A stretch of 64,000 nt of DNA from Aquariibacter albus (GTDB lineage: Bacteria > Pseudomonadota > Gammaproteobacteria > Burkholderiales > Burkholderiaceae_C), in the NCBI RefSeq assembly GCF_014145335.1, contig NZ_JACIVI010000001.1, forward strand, positions 434,001 to 498,000, read 5' to 3'. This document shows positions 44,448 through 54,120 of the stretch, in pieces. Under the pieces are notes generated by a model. It was not told where the DNA came from and searched no databases. It was given only the letters and a program-made list of their open reading frames with translations. Made by a program: the position numbers and the translations under genes. The first letter of the stretch is position 1. The number at the start of each line of letters is the position of its first letter.

Positions 44448-45989
44448 TCAGCCGCGCGGCAGGTTCTGAAGGGCCTCGATCAGGCGCAGCGCGTCCAGCG
44501 GCTGGCCGGGGCCGCGCGCGGCCTGCCAGGCGTCGGCCGCGGCGCCATGGCTCCACACGCCGAGCCGCAGCGCGTCCCATGCGTCCAGGCCCTGCGCCCA
44601 CAGGCCGCCGATCCAGCCGGCCAGCACGTCGCCGGTCCCGCCGCTGGCCAGGGCGGCATTGCCGCTGGCGTTGATCGCGCTGCGGCCATCCGGCGCGGCC
44701 AGCACGCTGCCCGAGCCCTTGAGCACCACCATCGCGCCGTAGCGTTGCGCGAGCTGCCGCGCGGCCGCCAGGCGGTCGGCCTGGACCGCTTCGGTCGTGC
44801 AGCCCAGCAGGCGGGCGGCTTCCAGCGGATGCGGGGTCAGCATGGCCGGGGCGGTCCGTGTGCGCAGTCCCTGTGCCAGGGCTGGGTCGGTGGCCAGGGC
44901 GTTCAGTGCATCAGCATCCAGCAGCAGCCGCGGCGCGCCGGCGATGAGCGCCGGCAGCCAGGCGCCGACCCCCGCGCCACCGCCGCAGCCGGCCACTACT
45001 GTCGCACGGGCCAGGGCCTCGCCGCGCAGGGCCTCCGGTGCCCGGGTCATCAGCGCCGGATGGCCGGGCGGAGCCGCTGTCGGGTCCAGCCGCAGGACAT
45101 GCACGCGGCCGGCTCCTGCGGCCAGGCCGGCCCGGGCGGCCAGTTCGATGGCGCCTGACATGCCCGCCGCACCGCCCAGCGCCCACAGATCGCCCTGGCT
45201 GCCCTTGTGCGCGGTGTGCGGGCGATCCGGCCAGCAGCCCGCGCAGCCCGGCGCGTCCAGCAGGCGCGGCGTGCTTGCCGTCGCCGGAAGCGCCACCCCC
45301 AGGTCGTCATGCCAGATCGTGCCGGCATGGTCGCGGCCCGCAGCCGTCCAGAGACCGGGCTTCAGGCCGAGCAGGCTCAGCGTCCAGCGGGCGCGCACGG
45401 CCGGGCCTGCGCAGCTGCCGGTGTCGGCGGCCAGGCCGCTCGGCAGGTCCACCGCCAGGATGCCAGCCGGCAGGCCCTCGAGGGCGGCCAATGCCGTGGC
45501 CACCGGCCCCTCGGGGGGGCGCCGGGCCGACAGGCCCAAGCCCAGGAGGGCATCGATCACCAGGTCGTCCGGACCCAGGCCCTCGGGCGGCTGCGGGGGG
45601 CCGCCGGCTGACACGGCGAGGCCGGCGGCCCGGGCTTGTGCCAGGGCCCAGCACGCATCGCCGGCTTGCGGCTCGGCGGCCAGCCACACGCTCACCGGCA
45701 GGCCCGCGGCCCGCAGCAGACGGGCCGCGACCAGGCCATCGCCACCGTTGTTGCCGGCGCCGGCCAGCACCCAGGCCTGGCGGGCATGCGGCGCCAGCGC
45801 ACGGCCGAGGCGGGCCACCGCATGGCCGGCCCGCGCCATCAGCGCATGGGGCGGCAGCGCCCGGGCGGCTTCGGCCTCGCCGCGTCGCAGGAGGGCGCTG
45901 TCGTGCAGCGGCAGCCCTTCGGCCGGGCCCTGGCGCCGTGGCAGCCGCTGCGGCGCGGCGGGCAGGGCGGAGGCCGGCCCGGAGCTCAT
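44448..45989 (-). CDS. nnr: Bifunctional NAD(P)H-hydrate epimerase / ADP-dependent dehydratase
   Basis: This enzyme repairs NADHX and NADPHX: the N-terminal YjeF_N domain epimerises the hydrate and the C-terminal ribokinase-fold domain dehydrates it using ADP. The 513-residue protein shows GAGNNGGDGLVAARLL (about residues 75-90) for the epimerase, and HKGSQGDLWALGGAAGMSGA and NAALASGGTGDVLAG for the dehydratase. It is the last gene of a three-gene minus-strand operon; its ATG overlaps the stop of the oxidase gene. Confidence 0.94.
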   Translation of the reverse strand: MSSGPASALPAAPQRLPRRQGPAEGLPLHDSALLRRGEAEAARALPPHALMARAGHAVARLGRALAPHARQAWVLAGAGNNGGDGLVAARLLRAAGLPVSVWLAAEPQAGDACWALAQARAAGLAVSAGGPPQPPEGLGPDDLVIDALLGLGLSARRPPEGPVATALAALEGLPAGILAVDLPSGLAADTGSCAGPAVRARWTLSLLGLKPGLWTAAGRDHAGTIWHDDLGVALPATASTPRLLDAPGCAGCWPDRPHTAHKGSQGDLWALGGAAGMSGAIELAARAGLAAGAGRVHVLRLDPTAAPPGHPALMTRAPEALRGEALARATVVAGCGGGAGVGAWLPALIAGAPRLLLDADALNALATDPALAQGLRTRTAPAMLTPHPLEAARLLGCTTEAVQADRLAAARQLAQRYGAMVVLKGSGSVLAAPDGRSAINASGNAALASGGTGDVLAGWIGGLWAQGLDAWDALRLGVWSHGAAADAWQAARGPGQPLDALRLIEALQNLPRG

Positions 45990-47263
45990 GCCGCAACGTC
46001 CGCCAGCGCGTCGGCAGCAAGCAGCTCGGCCTGGCCGCGGCCCGCCAGGGCGTCGGCCAGGCGCTGGGCGCTGCCGCAGGCCAGGGCCCAGCCGGCACGG
46101 CCGTGGCCGAGGTTGAGCCACAGGCCCGGGGCCTCGCTGGCGCCGATGCGCGGCAGGCCATCGGCGAAGCCCAGGTGCATGCCGCACCAGACCTGGCCCC
46201 GTTCGGTCTGGGTGATGCTGGGGAAGTCGCGCTGCGCGGCACGGTAGAGCCGCTCGACCAGGGCTTTCGGAGGCTGGCCATCGCCACTGGGGCGGTGCCA
46301 GAGGCCGGCCACGCGCAGGCGGTCGCCGAGGCGGGCCATCATCAGCGCGCCGTCGGCGTCGATCAGACCGCGCACCGGGCCCCGGTCGGGGTCGCGCAGC
46401 GGCAGGGTCAGGGACAGGCCGGCCTCGCGCACCAGCGGCAGGGCCGGGCCGGGCAGCAGCGGCGCGGCCGCACCGCTGCACAGCACGACGGCGTCGAACT
46501 GCCGGGGCGGCGGCGCCGTGCGCTCCGGCGGTGCCGGGCCACGGCCGCCGGGTCGGGCGCCGCTCAGGCTGCCGCGGTTCGAGGTGTCGTGCTCGATCCA
46601 CTGCAGGGTCAGCGGCCGGCCTGGCTCGACATGCTGCACCTCGACGCCGAAGAGGAAGCGCGCACCGCGCGCTTCCGCCTGCTCGCGCAGTTGCTGCGCG
46701 ATCTGCCGGACATTGACCATCTCGGCCTCCGGCCAGAACAGCAGGCCGCTGCCGGGCGCATCGGGCGCCAGATCGGGCTCGCTGGCCCGCCAGGCCTCGC
46801 GGTCGAGGAAGCGGCTGCCGGCCGCCGCCAGGGGCTGCGCGGCCAGGGCCGCTTCGAGCCGAAGCCGGCCGGCCTCGTCGGCGATCCGCAGGCCCACGCC
46901 CAGGCTGTGCTCGTAAGGCAGGGCCTCCCGGTCGAACCAGCGGCCGAGCACGCGCTGGCTGTCCCGGGCCAGCCGGGCCATCTGCTCGCGGCGACGCTGG
47001 GTGCGGCCGTCGCGCGTCGCCCGCCAGCGCTGCCAGCGTCCCGCCAGACCGGGCAGTGGCGGCGGATCGACCAGGCTGGCCACCGGTCCGCCCAGGGCCA
47101 GCACGCCCGGGGCGAGCAGGCCGGCCGGCGCGAAGCTGCCCTCGGCGGCCAGGCTGCCGCGGCGCTCGAAGACGGTGACGGCATGGCCATCCTCGGCCAG
47201 GGCCCGGGCACTCGCGACGCCGACGATGCCGGCGCCGATCACGGCGATGCGCTGCGGCTTCAT
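45986..47263 (-). CDS. FAD-dependent D-amino acid dehydrogenase-like oxidoreductase
   Basis: A 425-residue DAO-superfamily flavoprotein. It opens with the dinucleotide-binding fold RIAVIGAGIVGVASARALAE and an acidic strand end (VFER), and ends with the FAD motif LWLNLGHGRAGWALACGSA, as in DadA. Such enzymes oxidise D-amino acids to keto acids and pass electrons to the respiratory chain. The middle part has a Gly/Pro/Arg-rich stretch (around GARPGGRGPAPP) longer than in DadA. It overlaps both neighbours by four bases, so amidase, oxidase and NAD(P)HX repair are made together. Substrate not determinable. Confidence 0.82.
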   Translation of the reverse strand: MKPQRIAVIGAGIVGVASARALAEDGHAVTVFERRGSLAAEGSFAPAGLLAPGVLALGGPVASLVDPPPLPGLAGRWQRWRATRDGRTQRRREQMARLARDSQRVLGRWFDREALPYEHSLGVGLRIADEAGRLRLEAALAAQPLAAAGSRFLDREAWRASEPDLAPDAPGSGLLFWPEAEMVNVRQIAQQLREQAEARGARFLFGVEVQHVEPGRPLTLQWIEHDTSNRGSLSGARPGGRGPAPPERTAPPPRQFDAVVLCSGAAAPLLPGPALPLVREAGLSLTLPLRDPDRGPVRGLIDADGALMMARLGDRLRVAGLWHRPSGDGQPPKALVERLYRAAQRDFPSITQTERGQVWCGMHLGFADGLPRIGASEAPGLWLNLGHGRAGWALACGSAQRLADALAGRGQAELLAADALADVAA

Positions 47264-48675
47264 GCGGCAGCTCCTGCATGCGCAGCGGCCAGGGCGGTTT
47301 CGACGGCGCGGGCCGCGTCGAGCAGGCCGGCATCGCGGCCGCGGCCGGCCCAGAGCATCAGGCCCAGGGGCGGCTCGCCCGGGGCCTGCGCCGGCAGGCT
47401 GATCGCGCAGCCGTCGAGCACATTGACCACGGTCGGATTGCGCAGCAGGCGGGCGTTGACCGCGAAGAAGGCCGCGTCGCGGGCCTCGGCCTCCGTGGCC
47501 GGGGCGCCGGGCGCAGCCGGCAGCAGGGGATCGAGCAGGGGGGGAAGGTCGGGCACGGTGGGTGAGAGAAGGGCGTCGAAGCCGGCGATGGCCGCATCGA
47601 CGCGGCCGATCCACGCGGCGCGGGCACGCTGGAGGTCAAGGTAGTCGGCCGCGGACTGGCTGGCGCCGCGGCGGATCCGGGCGGCGACCCGTGGGTCGTA
47701 GGCGTCCGGCTGGGTCTCGAGGGCCTGGCGGTGCCAGGCCCAGGCTTCGGCCGCGGGGAAGCCGCCGAGGGCATTCATCGCCGCCAGCTCGCCCAGCTCG
47801 GGCAGCGGCAGCGGGTCGATGCGGGCGCCGGCCGCGCGCAGCCGGGCCAGCGCGGCCTCGAAGCCGCGGGCAAGCCGCGGGTCGAGGGCCTCAAGCATCA
47901 GGGTTTCAGGCAGACCCAGGCGCAGGGCGGCCAGCGGCCGGTCCCGGCGCGGCAGCGGGGCGCCGCGCAGCACCGCGTCGAGCAGGGCCGCATCGCGCAC
48001 GCTGAGGGTGATCGCGCCGACCGTGTCCAGCGTCGGTGCAAGCGGCAGCATGCCTTCGCGGGGTATGGCGGACTGCGTCGGCTTGAAGCCCACCAGGCCC
48101 TGCAGCGCCGCCGGAATGCGCAGCGAGCCCCCGGTGTCGCTGCCGAGGCCGGCCCAGGCCGCGCCGCCCGCCACCGCGGCAGCCGACCCGGAGCTGGATC
48201 CCCCCGGTACACGCCGGGGTCCGCCCGGCTCCAGCCGTGCGCTTGCCGGATTGGCCAGCACCGGATGGTGCGGGTTCAGGCCGACGCCGGAGTAGGCGAA
48301 CTCGTTCATGTGCGCCCGGCCGATCAGCACCGCCCCGGCGGCCCGCAGGCGGGCCACGGCCGGCGCATCGGCACGGGCGGGCGCCGCCCCGGCCAGACGG
48401 CGGGAGCCGCCGGCCGTGACCTGACCGGCGACGTCGAACAGGTCCTTCACCACGACGGCCAGGCCCCCCAGCGGCGGCCGCGGCCGGCCGGCGGCGCAGG
48501 CCTGGTCGATGGCCCGCGCGGCGGCTTGCGCACCTGCGGCGTCGATCTGCAGGAAGGCCGGCGCCACCTGGGGATCGAGCGCCGCCTGCAGGCAGCTGGC
48601 CAGGGCATCCTGCGCGCCCTGGGGCAGGCCCGGTTGCAGCCGGGTCAGCTGGTCGCAGAGGTCGGGGCGGGTCAA
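47260..48675 (-). CDS. Amidase signature family hydrolase
   Basis: A 471-residue amidase with the Ser-cisSer-Lys triad: K77 in VVKDLFDVAG, S160 in GGSSSGS and nucleophile S184 in GSDTGGSLRIPA. The 24-residue gap between the serines equals that in FAAH. No gatB or gatC is nearby, so it is not the tRNA amidotransferase subunit; an allophanate-hydrolase-like or general carboxamide hydrolase is likelier. The frame has no suitable ATG. I chose a TTG at 48675, because the next start (GTG, about 33 codons on) would shorten the N-terminus and the ATG at 48885 would add an unlikely Arg-rich extension. Start confidence is moderate. Confidence 0.82.
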   Translation of the reverse strand: MTRPDLCDQLTRLQPGLPQGAQDALASCLQAALDPQVAPAFLQIDAAGAQAAARAIDQACAAGRPRPPLGGLAVVVKDLFDVAGQVTAGGSRRLAGAAPARADAPAVARLRAAGAVLIGRAHMNEFAYSGVGLNPHHPVLANPASARLEPGGPRRVPGGSSSGSAAAVAGGAAWAGLGSDTGGSLRIPAALQGLVGFKPTQSAIPREGMLPLAPTLDTVGAITLSVRDAALLDAVLRGAPLPRRDRPLAALRLGLPETLMLEALDPRLARGFEAALARLRAAGARIDPLPLPELGELAAMNALGGFPAAEAWAWHRQALETQPDAYDPRVAARIRRGASQSAADYLDLQRARAAWIGRVDAAIAGFDALLSPTVPDLPPLLDPLLPAAPGAPATEAEARDAAFFAVNARLLRNPTVVNVLDGCAISLPAQAPGEPPLGLMLWAGRGRDAGLLDAARAVETALAAAHAGAAA

Positions 48676-49112
48676 GGTGCTAAACTCTTTGGGTTTATCC
48701 GAAGACAAGGCGCAAGGCGCTGGATCTGCAAGCCGTGCGCGCTTGCGGGGCCAGCGAATTGGCAGGCCGGTCCGGCACCCAGGTGCATTCCTGGGGTTCG
48801 GTTCCGCGGCAATTTGCGTCGGTGGGTTCGGGCAGGTCCGAGGGACTGCCTGCCGAACACGCCTCCTTGCTGGTCCCGCCAACAAGGCTTGTCGGTCGCG
48901 AAGATGCGCAGTGTGCCTGCTTCAGCCGGTCGTTCCGATGACCCGCCCGGGTGCCCTGCCAGATCCGTGGCCGGATGAACCCATGTCCCGCCCTCGCGGG
49001 CCCGGCTCCGAAAAGGTGTCGAGGTCCCGGGACGATGACGGCCAGCGGCCGCATCCCCGGAGCCTTGATCCGTGCCGTGCCTCAGACCCAACCTTTCGAA
49101 GGAATCGAAACC
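48676..49112. other. 437-bp divergent region and rpsB leader
   Basis: This gap separates the amidase and rpsB genes. An extended -10-like element lies at 48678-48686. If it is used, rpsB has a leader of about 420 nt. Near its 3' end GGCTCCG (49004-49010) can pair with CGGAGCC (49058-49064), enclosing other G+C-rich hairpins, and a Shine-Dalgarno (AAGGA) precedes rpsB. No convincing ORF is seen. An S2-responsive autoregulatory leader is possible, as known for rpsB in gammaproteobacteria, but I cannot match that structure here. Confidence 0.4.
48678..48686 (+). promoter_or_regulatory. Extended -10 element, candidate rpsB promoter
   Basis: TGCTAAACT fits an extended -10 (TGn plus TAAACT). No -35 match is found 17 bp upstream. 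The amidase TTG start is only 2 bp away on the other strand. Confidence 0.35.
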
Positions 49113-49856
49113 ATGTCGTTCAGCATGCGCGAAATGCTGGAAGCCGGCGTCCACTTCGGACACCAGACCCGCTTCTGGAACCCCAAGATGGCCCCGTTCA
49201 TCTTCGGCCATCGCAACAAGATCCACATCATCAACCTCGAGAAGACGCTGCCGCTCTACGAGGAAGCGATGAAGTTCATCCGCCAGCTGTCGGCCCGTCG
49301 CGGCACGATCCTGCTGGTCGGCACCAAGCGCCAGGCCCGCGAAGTCGTCGCGCAGGAAGCCCAGCGCGCCGGCATCCCCTACGTCGACCAGCGCTGGCTG
49401 GGCGGCATGCTGACCAACTTCAAGACGGTCAAGGGCTCGATCAAGAAGCTCAAGGACATGCAGGCCCAGGCGGAAGCCGGTCTCGAGTCCATGAGCAAGA
49501 AGGAAGGCCTGCTGTTCCAGCGCGAGCTGGACAAGCTGCAGAAGGACATCGGCGGCATCGCCGACATGAACGCGCTGCCGGACGCCATCTTCGTGATCGA
49601 CGTGGGCTACCACAAGATCGCGATCGCCGAGGCCAAGAAGCTGGGCATTCCGGTCATCGGCGTGGTCGACACCAACCACAACCCGGATGGCATCGACTAC
49701 GTGATCCCCGGCAACGACGACTCGGCCAAGGCCGTGGCGCTGTACGCCAAGTCGGTGGCCGAGGCCGTGCTGGCCGGCAAGGCCAACGCGATCAATGAAG
49801 TGGTCGCTGCGGCCCAGGACGGCGACGAGTTCGTCGAGGTCAGCGACGCGGTCTGA
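49113..49856 (+). CDS. rpsB: 30S ribosomal protein S2
   Basis: A 247-residue S2 protein starting [20 protein letters not shown], with all regular S2 features ([39 protein letters not shown]). The ATG at 49113 follows a good Shine-Dalgarno. An intrinsic terminator or attenuator lies between it and tsf, as in E. coli, which lets S2 be made in excess of, or separately from, EF-Ts. Confidence 0.97.
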   Translation: MSFSMREMLEAGVHFGHQTRFWNPKMAPFIFGHRNKIHIINLEKTLPLYEEAMKFIRQLSARRGTILLVGTKRQAREVVAQEAQRAGIPYVDQRWLGGMLTNFKTVKGSIKKLKDMQAQAEAGLESMSKKEGLLFQRELDKLQKDIGGIADMNALPDAIFVIDVGYHKIAIAEAKKLGIPVIGVVDTNHNPDGIDYVIPGNDDSAKAVALYAKSVAEAVLAGKANAINEVVAAAQDGDEFVEVSDAV

Positions 49857-49878
49857 CGCCTCGGCGCCAGCCAGGATC

Positions 49879-49901
49879 AGGGGCTGTCTCAGCCCCTTTT
49901 T
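49879..49901 (+). terminator. Intrinsic terminator/attenuator between rpsB and tsf
   Basis: AGGGGCTG-TCT-CAGCCCCT followed by TTTT, an 8-bp stem 23 bp after the rpsB stop. No separate tsf promoter is obvious in the remaining 120 bp, so partial read-through is likely. Confidence 0.85.
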
Positions 49902-50023
49902 CTTGAGCCCCCGTTTGTCGACCGGCCGTCCGCGGCCCGCCGTCCGGCCGGTCGGAAGCCCCCTGTGGCGCCCTGTGCGCCGCCGTCCCGCCCCGGCGGG
50001 ACATCCCAACACGGAGTGACACC

Positions 50024-50920
50024 ATGCCTGCAATCACCGCCTCGATGGTCGCCGAACTGCGCGCCAAGACCGATGCGCCGATGATGGAGTGCAAGAAGGC
50101 CCTGACCGAGGCCGACGGCGACCTGGCCCGCGCGGAGGAAATCCTGCGCGTCAAGCTGGGCAACAAGGCCGGCAAGGCGGCCTCGCGCATCACCGCCGAA
50201 GGCGTCATCGCTGCTGCGATCAGCGGCAGCACCGGCGCGATGATCGAGATCAACTGCGAGACCGACTTCGTCTCGAAGAACGACAGCTTCCTGGCCTTTG
50301 CCAACGCCGCCGCCCGCCTGGTGGCCGAAGCCAATCCGGCCGACGTGGCCGCGCTGTCGGCCCTGGCCTACGCGCAGGATGGCTTCGGTCCGACGCTCGA
50401 GGACGTGCGCAAGGGCCTGATCGGCAAGATCGGCGAGAACATGTCGATCCGCCGCTTCCAGCGCTACGCCTCGGGCGCCCAGCTGGCCCACTACCTGCAC
50501 GGCACCCGCATCGGCGTGGTCGTCGAGTTCGAGGGCAGCGAAGTCGCCGCCAAGGACGTGGCGATGCACGTGGCCGCGATGAAGCCGGCCGCGCTGTCGA
50601 GCGCCGAGGTCCCGGCCGAGCTGGTCGAGAAGGAGCGCAAGATCGCCGCCGAGAAGGCTGCTGAATCGGGCAAGCCGGCCGAGATCGTCGCCAAGATGGT
50701 CGAGGGCTCGGTGCAGAAGTACCTGAAGGAAGTCTCGCTGCTCGACCAGGTCTTCGTGAAGGCCGCCGACGGCAAGCAGACCGTGGCCGCCTACCTGAAG
50801 GGTGCGAGCACCACGGTGAAGGCCTTCACGCTCTACGTGGTCGGCGAAGGCATCGAGAAGAAGCAGGACGACTTCGCGGCCGAAGTGGCCGCCCAGGTCG
50901 CAGCCGCCAAGGGCGCCTGA
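50024..50920 (+). CDS. tsf: Translation elongation factor Ts
   Basis: EF-Ts recycles EF-Tu by exchanging GDP for GTP. The 298-residue protein has the N-terminal UBA-like domain with [18 protein letters not shown] and the core segment [10 protein letters not shown] that contacts EF-Tu. Normal length. A G+C hairpin without T-tract lies 12 bp after the stop and pyrH starts 177 bp downstream. Confidence 0.97.
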   Translation: MPAITASMVAELRAKTDAPMMECKKALTEADGDLARAEEILRVKLGNKAGKAASRITAEGVIAAAISGSTGAMIEINCETDFVSKNDSFLAFANAAARLVAEANPADVAALSALAYAQDGFGPTLEDVRKGLIGKIGENMSIRRFQRYASGAQLAHYLHGTRIGVVVEFEGSEVAAKDVAMHVAAMKPAALSSAEVPAELVEKERKIAAEKAAESGKPAEIVAKMVEGSVQKYLKEVSLLDQVFVKAADGKQTVAAYLKGASTTVKAFTLYVVGEGIEKKQDDFAAEVAAQVAAAKGA

Positions 50921-50931
50921 GCGCCTTGGCT

Positions 50932-50956
50932 GGAACCGCCCCGCGGGGGCGGTTCC
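50932..50956 (+). other. Perfect 11-bp stem-loop after tsf
   Basis: GGAACCGCCCC pairs with GGGGCGGTTCC around a 3-base loop, 12 bp after the tsf stop. No T-run follows, so it may be a Rho-assisted terminator or a 3'-end stabiliser rather than a canonical intrinsic terminator. Confidence 0.5.
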
Positions 50957-51097
50957 GGTTCAAGGGCCCGGCGGGCCTGCCGAGGTCCTGCCGGGCCGGG
51001 GCGAGACCCCAGGTTTCCCCCTAAACTGGACGGCGCTGCGCCGGGCCGTCCTCCCGTTTTCGTCCCGGGCGCCCCACCGACCCGAGGAGTCTCCTGC

Positions 51098-51808
51098 ATG
51101 CCCGCGTACCGACGCATCCTGCTCAAACTGTCCGGCGAAGCCCTGATGGGCGATGACGCCTACGGCATCAACCGCGCGACCATCGCCCGCATGGTGGCCG
51201 AGGTCCATGCCGTCACGAAGCTGGGTTGCGAAGTGGCCGTGGTCATCGGGGGCGGCAACATCTTCCGCGGCGTCGCGGGAGGCTCGGTCGGCATGGACCG
51301 GGCGACGGCCGACTACATGGGCATGCTGGCCACCGTCATGAACTCGCTGGCCCTGGCCGACGCGATGCGCCAGGACGGCCTGACCGCCCGTGTGATGTCC
51401 GCCATCGCGATCGACCAAGTGGTCGAGCCCTATGTGCGGCCCAAGGCCCTGCAGTACCTGGAAGAAGGCAAGGTCGTCGTTTTCGCCGCGGGCACGGGCA
51501 ACCCCTTCTTCACCACCGACACCGCCGCTGCGCTGCGTGGCGCCGAGATCGGTGCCGAAGTCGTGCTCAAGGCCACCAAGGTCGATGGCGTCTACACCGC
51601 CGACCCAGCCAAGGACCCGAGCGCGACCCGCTATTCCACGATCAGCTTCGACGAGGCCATCGCCCGCAACCTGCAGGTGATGGACGCGACCGCCTTCGCG
51701 CTGTGCCGCGACCAGAAGCTGCCGATCCGCGTGTTCTCCATCCTGAAGACCGGTGCGCTGATGCGTGTCGTGCAGGGCGAGGACGAGGGCACGCTGGTCC
51801 ACGTCTGA
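51098..51808 (+). CDS. pyrH: UMP kinase
   Basis: PyrH phosphorylates UMP to UDP; the bacterial enzyme is a hexamer of the amino-acid-kinase fold. The 236-residue protein contains KLSGEALMG near the N-terminus, GGGNIFRG, and the ATP/UMP region [20 protein letters not shown] at 51022 could be a -10 box for this gene, with no clear -35. frr starts 19 bp downstream. Confidence 0.97.
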   Translation: MPAYRRILLKLSGEALMGDDAYGINRATIARMVAEVHAVTKLGCEVAVVIGGGNIFRGVAGGSVGMDRATADYMGMLATVMNSLALADAMRQDGLTARVMSAIAIDQVVEPYVRPKALQYLEEGKVVVFAAGTGNPFFTTDTAAALRGAEIGAEVVLKATKVDGVYTADPAKDPSATRYSTISFDEAIARNLQVMDATAFALCRDQKLPIRVFSILKTGALMRVVQGEDEGTLVHV

Positions 51809-51827
51809 CCCCCCGAGGTTTTCCGCC

Positions 51828-52388
51828 ATGAGCATTGCCGACATCAAGAAAAGCTTCGAGCAGAAGAGCGCCAAGTCCATCGAGGCCTTCAAGCACGAGC
51901 TGACCAAGATCCGCACCGGCCGCGCCCACCCGGGCATCCTCGACCAGGTGCAGGTCGAGTACTACGGCTCGATGGTGCCGATCAGCCAGGTGGCCAACGT
52001 CAGCCTGCTCGATGCCCGCACGATCAGCGTGCAGCCCTGGGAAAAGGGCCTGGGCCAGAAGATCGAGAAGGCCATCCGCGAGAGCGATCTGGGCCTGAAC
52101 CCGGCCAGCCAGGGTGACCTGATCCGCGTGCCGATGCCGCCGCTCACCGAAGAGCGCCGCAAGGAGCTGACCAAGGTCGTGCGCAATGCCGGCGAGGACG
52201 CGAAGGTGGCCGTGCGCAACCTGCGCCGCGATGCGAACGAGCAGGCCAAGAAGATGCTCAAGGACAAGCTGATCCCGGAGGACGACGAGCGTCGCTCGGG
52301 TGAGGACATCCAGAAGCTGACCGACAAGACGATTGCCGAGATCGACAAGCTGGTCCAGGGCAAGGAAGCCGAGATCCTGGCCGTCTGA
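51828..52388 (+). CDS. frr: Ribosome recycling factor
   Basis: RRF splits post-termination ribosomes together with EF-G. The 186-residue protein has the usual triple-helix bundle and shows [26 protein letters not shown] and [15 protein letters not shown]. Start ATG at 51828 gives the standard N-terminus (MSIADIKK). Neighbours pyrH and uppS are conventional. Confidence 0.97.
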   Translation: MSIADIKKSFEQKSAKSIEAFKHELTKIRTGRAHPGILDQVQVEYYGSMVPISQVANVSLLDARTISVQPWEKGLGQKIEKAIRESDLGLNPASQGDLIRVPMPPLTEERRKELTKVVRNAGEDAKVAVRNLRRDANEQAKKMLKDKLIPEDDERRSGEDIQKLTDKTIAEIDKLVQGKEAEILAV

Positions 52389-52446
52389 GCCCCTGCTGGC
52401 CGATCGGCCCGGTGCGCCTGCGCCGGGTGGCCTGGACGAGACCTTG

Positions 52447-53217
52447 ATGCGCGAAGCCGATTCCCCGTCGATCCCCCGGCATGTCGCCATCGTCATGGAT
52501 GGCAACGGGCGCTGGGCCCGCAAGCGGCTGATGCCGCGCGTCTTCGGCCACAAGGCCGGCGTCGATGCCCTGGTGCGCACGGTGCGCGCCTGCGCCGACC
52601 GCGGGGTGCGCCACCTGACGGTGTTCGCGTTTTCCAGCGAGAACTGGAAGCGGCCCGAAGACGAAGTCTCGGGCCTGATGGCGCTGATGATGAATGCCGT
52701 GGCCAAGCACATGGCCGCCCTGCGCGAGGAGGGTGTGCGGGTGCGCATCGTCGGCGACCGCAGCGGCATCTCGGCCGGCGTCATCGCCTCCTGGGACACG
52801 ATCGAGGCGGCGACTGCGCACAACCAGCGCATCGATCTCTACGTCGCCTTCAACTACGGGGGGCGCTGGGACATCGTGCAGGCCTGCAAGCGCCTGCTCG
52901 CCGAGGGCGTGGACCCCTCCACCCTCGACGAGGCCCGCCTGGCCCGCCACCTCGTCATGCACGAGGCCCCGGACCCGGACCTCTTCATCCGCACCGGCGG
53001 CGAACTTCGCCTTTCCAACTTCCTGCTCTGGCAAAGCGCCTATGCCGAGCTGCATTTCAGCGACTGCCTGTGGCCCGACTTCGATGCCGGCGAACTCGAT
53101 CGCGCGTTGCAGGCCTATGCCCGTCGCGAACGCCGCTTCGGCCGGGTGACGGCTTCCCCGCCGGATGCCGACGCGGCCGTGCCGCTGTCGCAGCCGGCTT
53201 CCTTCCTGTCACGCTGA
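52447..53217 (+). CDS. uppS: Undecaprenyl diphosphate synthase (cis-prenyltransferase)
   Basis: UppS elongates FPP with isopentenyl diphosphate to undecaprenyl-PP, the carrier for peptidoglycan and O-antigen. The 256-residue protein has the catalytic D18 in VMDGNGRWA, the SSENWKRP segment and the C-terminal RTGGELRLSNFLLWQSAYAE. An ATG at 52447 fits. Its C-55 (or similar) product might also feed the DprE-like pathway elsewhere in the window; that is inference. Confidence 0.96.
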   Translation: MREADSPSIPRHVAIVMDGNGRWARKRLMPRVFGHKAGVDALVRTVRACADRGVRHLTVFAFSSENWKRPEDEVSGLMALMMNAVAKHMAALREEGVRVRIVGDRSGISAGVIASWDTIEAATAHNQRIDLYVAFNYGGRWDIVQACKRLLAEGVDPSTLDEARLARHLVMHEAPDPDLFIRTGGELRLSNFLLWQSAYAELHFSDCLWPDFDAGELDRALQAYARRERRFGRVTASPPDADAAVPLSQPASFLSR

Positions 53218-53230
53218 ACCGGAGCCTGCG

Positions 53231-54094
53231 ATGCTGCGCCAGCGCGTGATCACCGCGGTGCTGCTGCTGGCCGTGCTGCTGCCGGCCATGGCGGCGCGCA
53301 GCCTGTGGCCGCTGGCCTTGATCGGCGCGGCCATCGTCGGCGCCGGGGGCTGGGAATGGGCCCGTCTCAACGGCAGCCGCCAGCCTGTGCTGGCGGGCCT
53401 GTTGCTGGTCCTGCTCGGGGCGGTGCTGGCCCGTGTCGGCCTGGGCTGGCAGGCGGCGCATTTCACGGCCTCGGCCCCGCTGCCGGTCGCGCCGGCAGCC
53501 CTGTGGTGGTGTCTGAGCGGTGCCTGGGTGCTGGGCCTGGTCCGGGTGCTGGGGGGCGGCGTCGCCCGCTGGCCGGCCTGGCCTCAGGGTCTGCGGCTGC
53601 TGCTGGGCGCCCCCATGCTGTGGGCCGCCGGCCTGGCCCTGCTGACGGCCAGGGCGCAGGGGCTGGCCTTCCTTGTGTCGCTGCTGGCCCTGGTCTGGGT
53701 GGCCGACATCGCCGCCTATTTCGGCGGCCGCCGCTTCGGCCGCCGCAAGCTGGCGCCGACGATCAGTCCGGGCAAGAGCTGGGAGGGCGTCTGGAGCGGC
53801 GCGCTGGGCGTGGCCCTGCTGGCCACGGCCTGGATCGCGGCCGACCGCCTGCTCGGCGCCGCCGGCCCGAGCTATTACACCGTGCTGCTCGAACGCCACG
53901 GTCCGCTGGTGCTGGCCCTCGCCCTGGCCCTGCTGACCGCGCTCAGCGTGAGCGGTGATCTCTTCGAGTCCCTGGTCAAGCGCAGCGCCGGGGTCAAGGA
54001 TTCCAGCGGCCTGCTGCCCGGTCATGGCGGGGTGCTCGACCGCATCGATGCCCTGCTGCCGGTGCTGCCGGTGGCCCTGGCCCTGGTGGCCTGA
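53231..54094 (+). CDS. cdsA: Phosphatidate cytidylyltransferase
   Basis: CdsA makes CDP-diacylglycerol for phospholipid synthesis. The 287-residue polytopic protein carries the family signature near its C-terminus ([19 protein letters not shown], then [12 protein letters not shown]). The ATG at 53231 is 13 bp after uppS. dxr follows after 26 bp. Confidence 0.96.
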   Translation: MLRQRVITAVLLLAVLLPAMAARSLWPLALIGAAIVGAGGWEWARLNGSRQPVLAGLLLVLLGAVLARVGLGWQAAHFTASAPLPVAPAALWWCLSGAWVLGLVRVLGGGVARWPAWPQGLRLLLGAPMLWAAGLALLTARAQGLAFLVSLLALVWVADIAAYFGGRRFGRRKLAPTISPGKSWEGVWSGALGVALLATAWIAADRLLGAAGPSYYTVLLERHGPLVLALALALLTALSVSGDLFESLVKRSAGVKDSSGLLPGHGGVLDRIDALLPVLPVALALVA

Positions 54095-54120
54095 GCCGCC
54101 GTCCCTTTCTGTCTCACGGC

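Noticed and set aside
47260-48675. GatA subunit of the tRNA amidotransferase
   Set aside because: The amidase triad is present but no gatB or gatC is adjacent and the sequence lacks close GatA character, so a general amidase is safer.
50932-50956. Classical terminator after tsf
   Set aside because: The stem is perfect but no T-tract follows, so I list it only as a hairpin.
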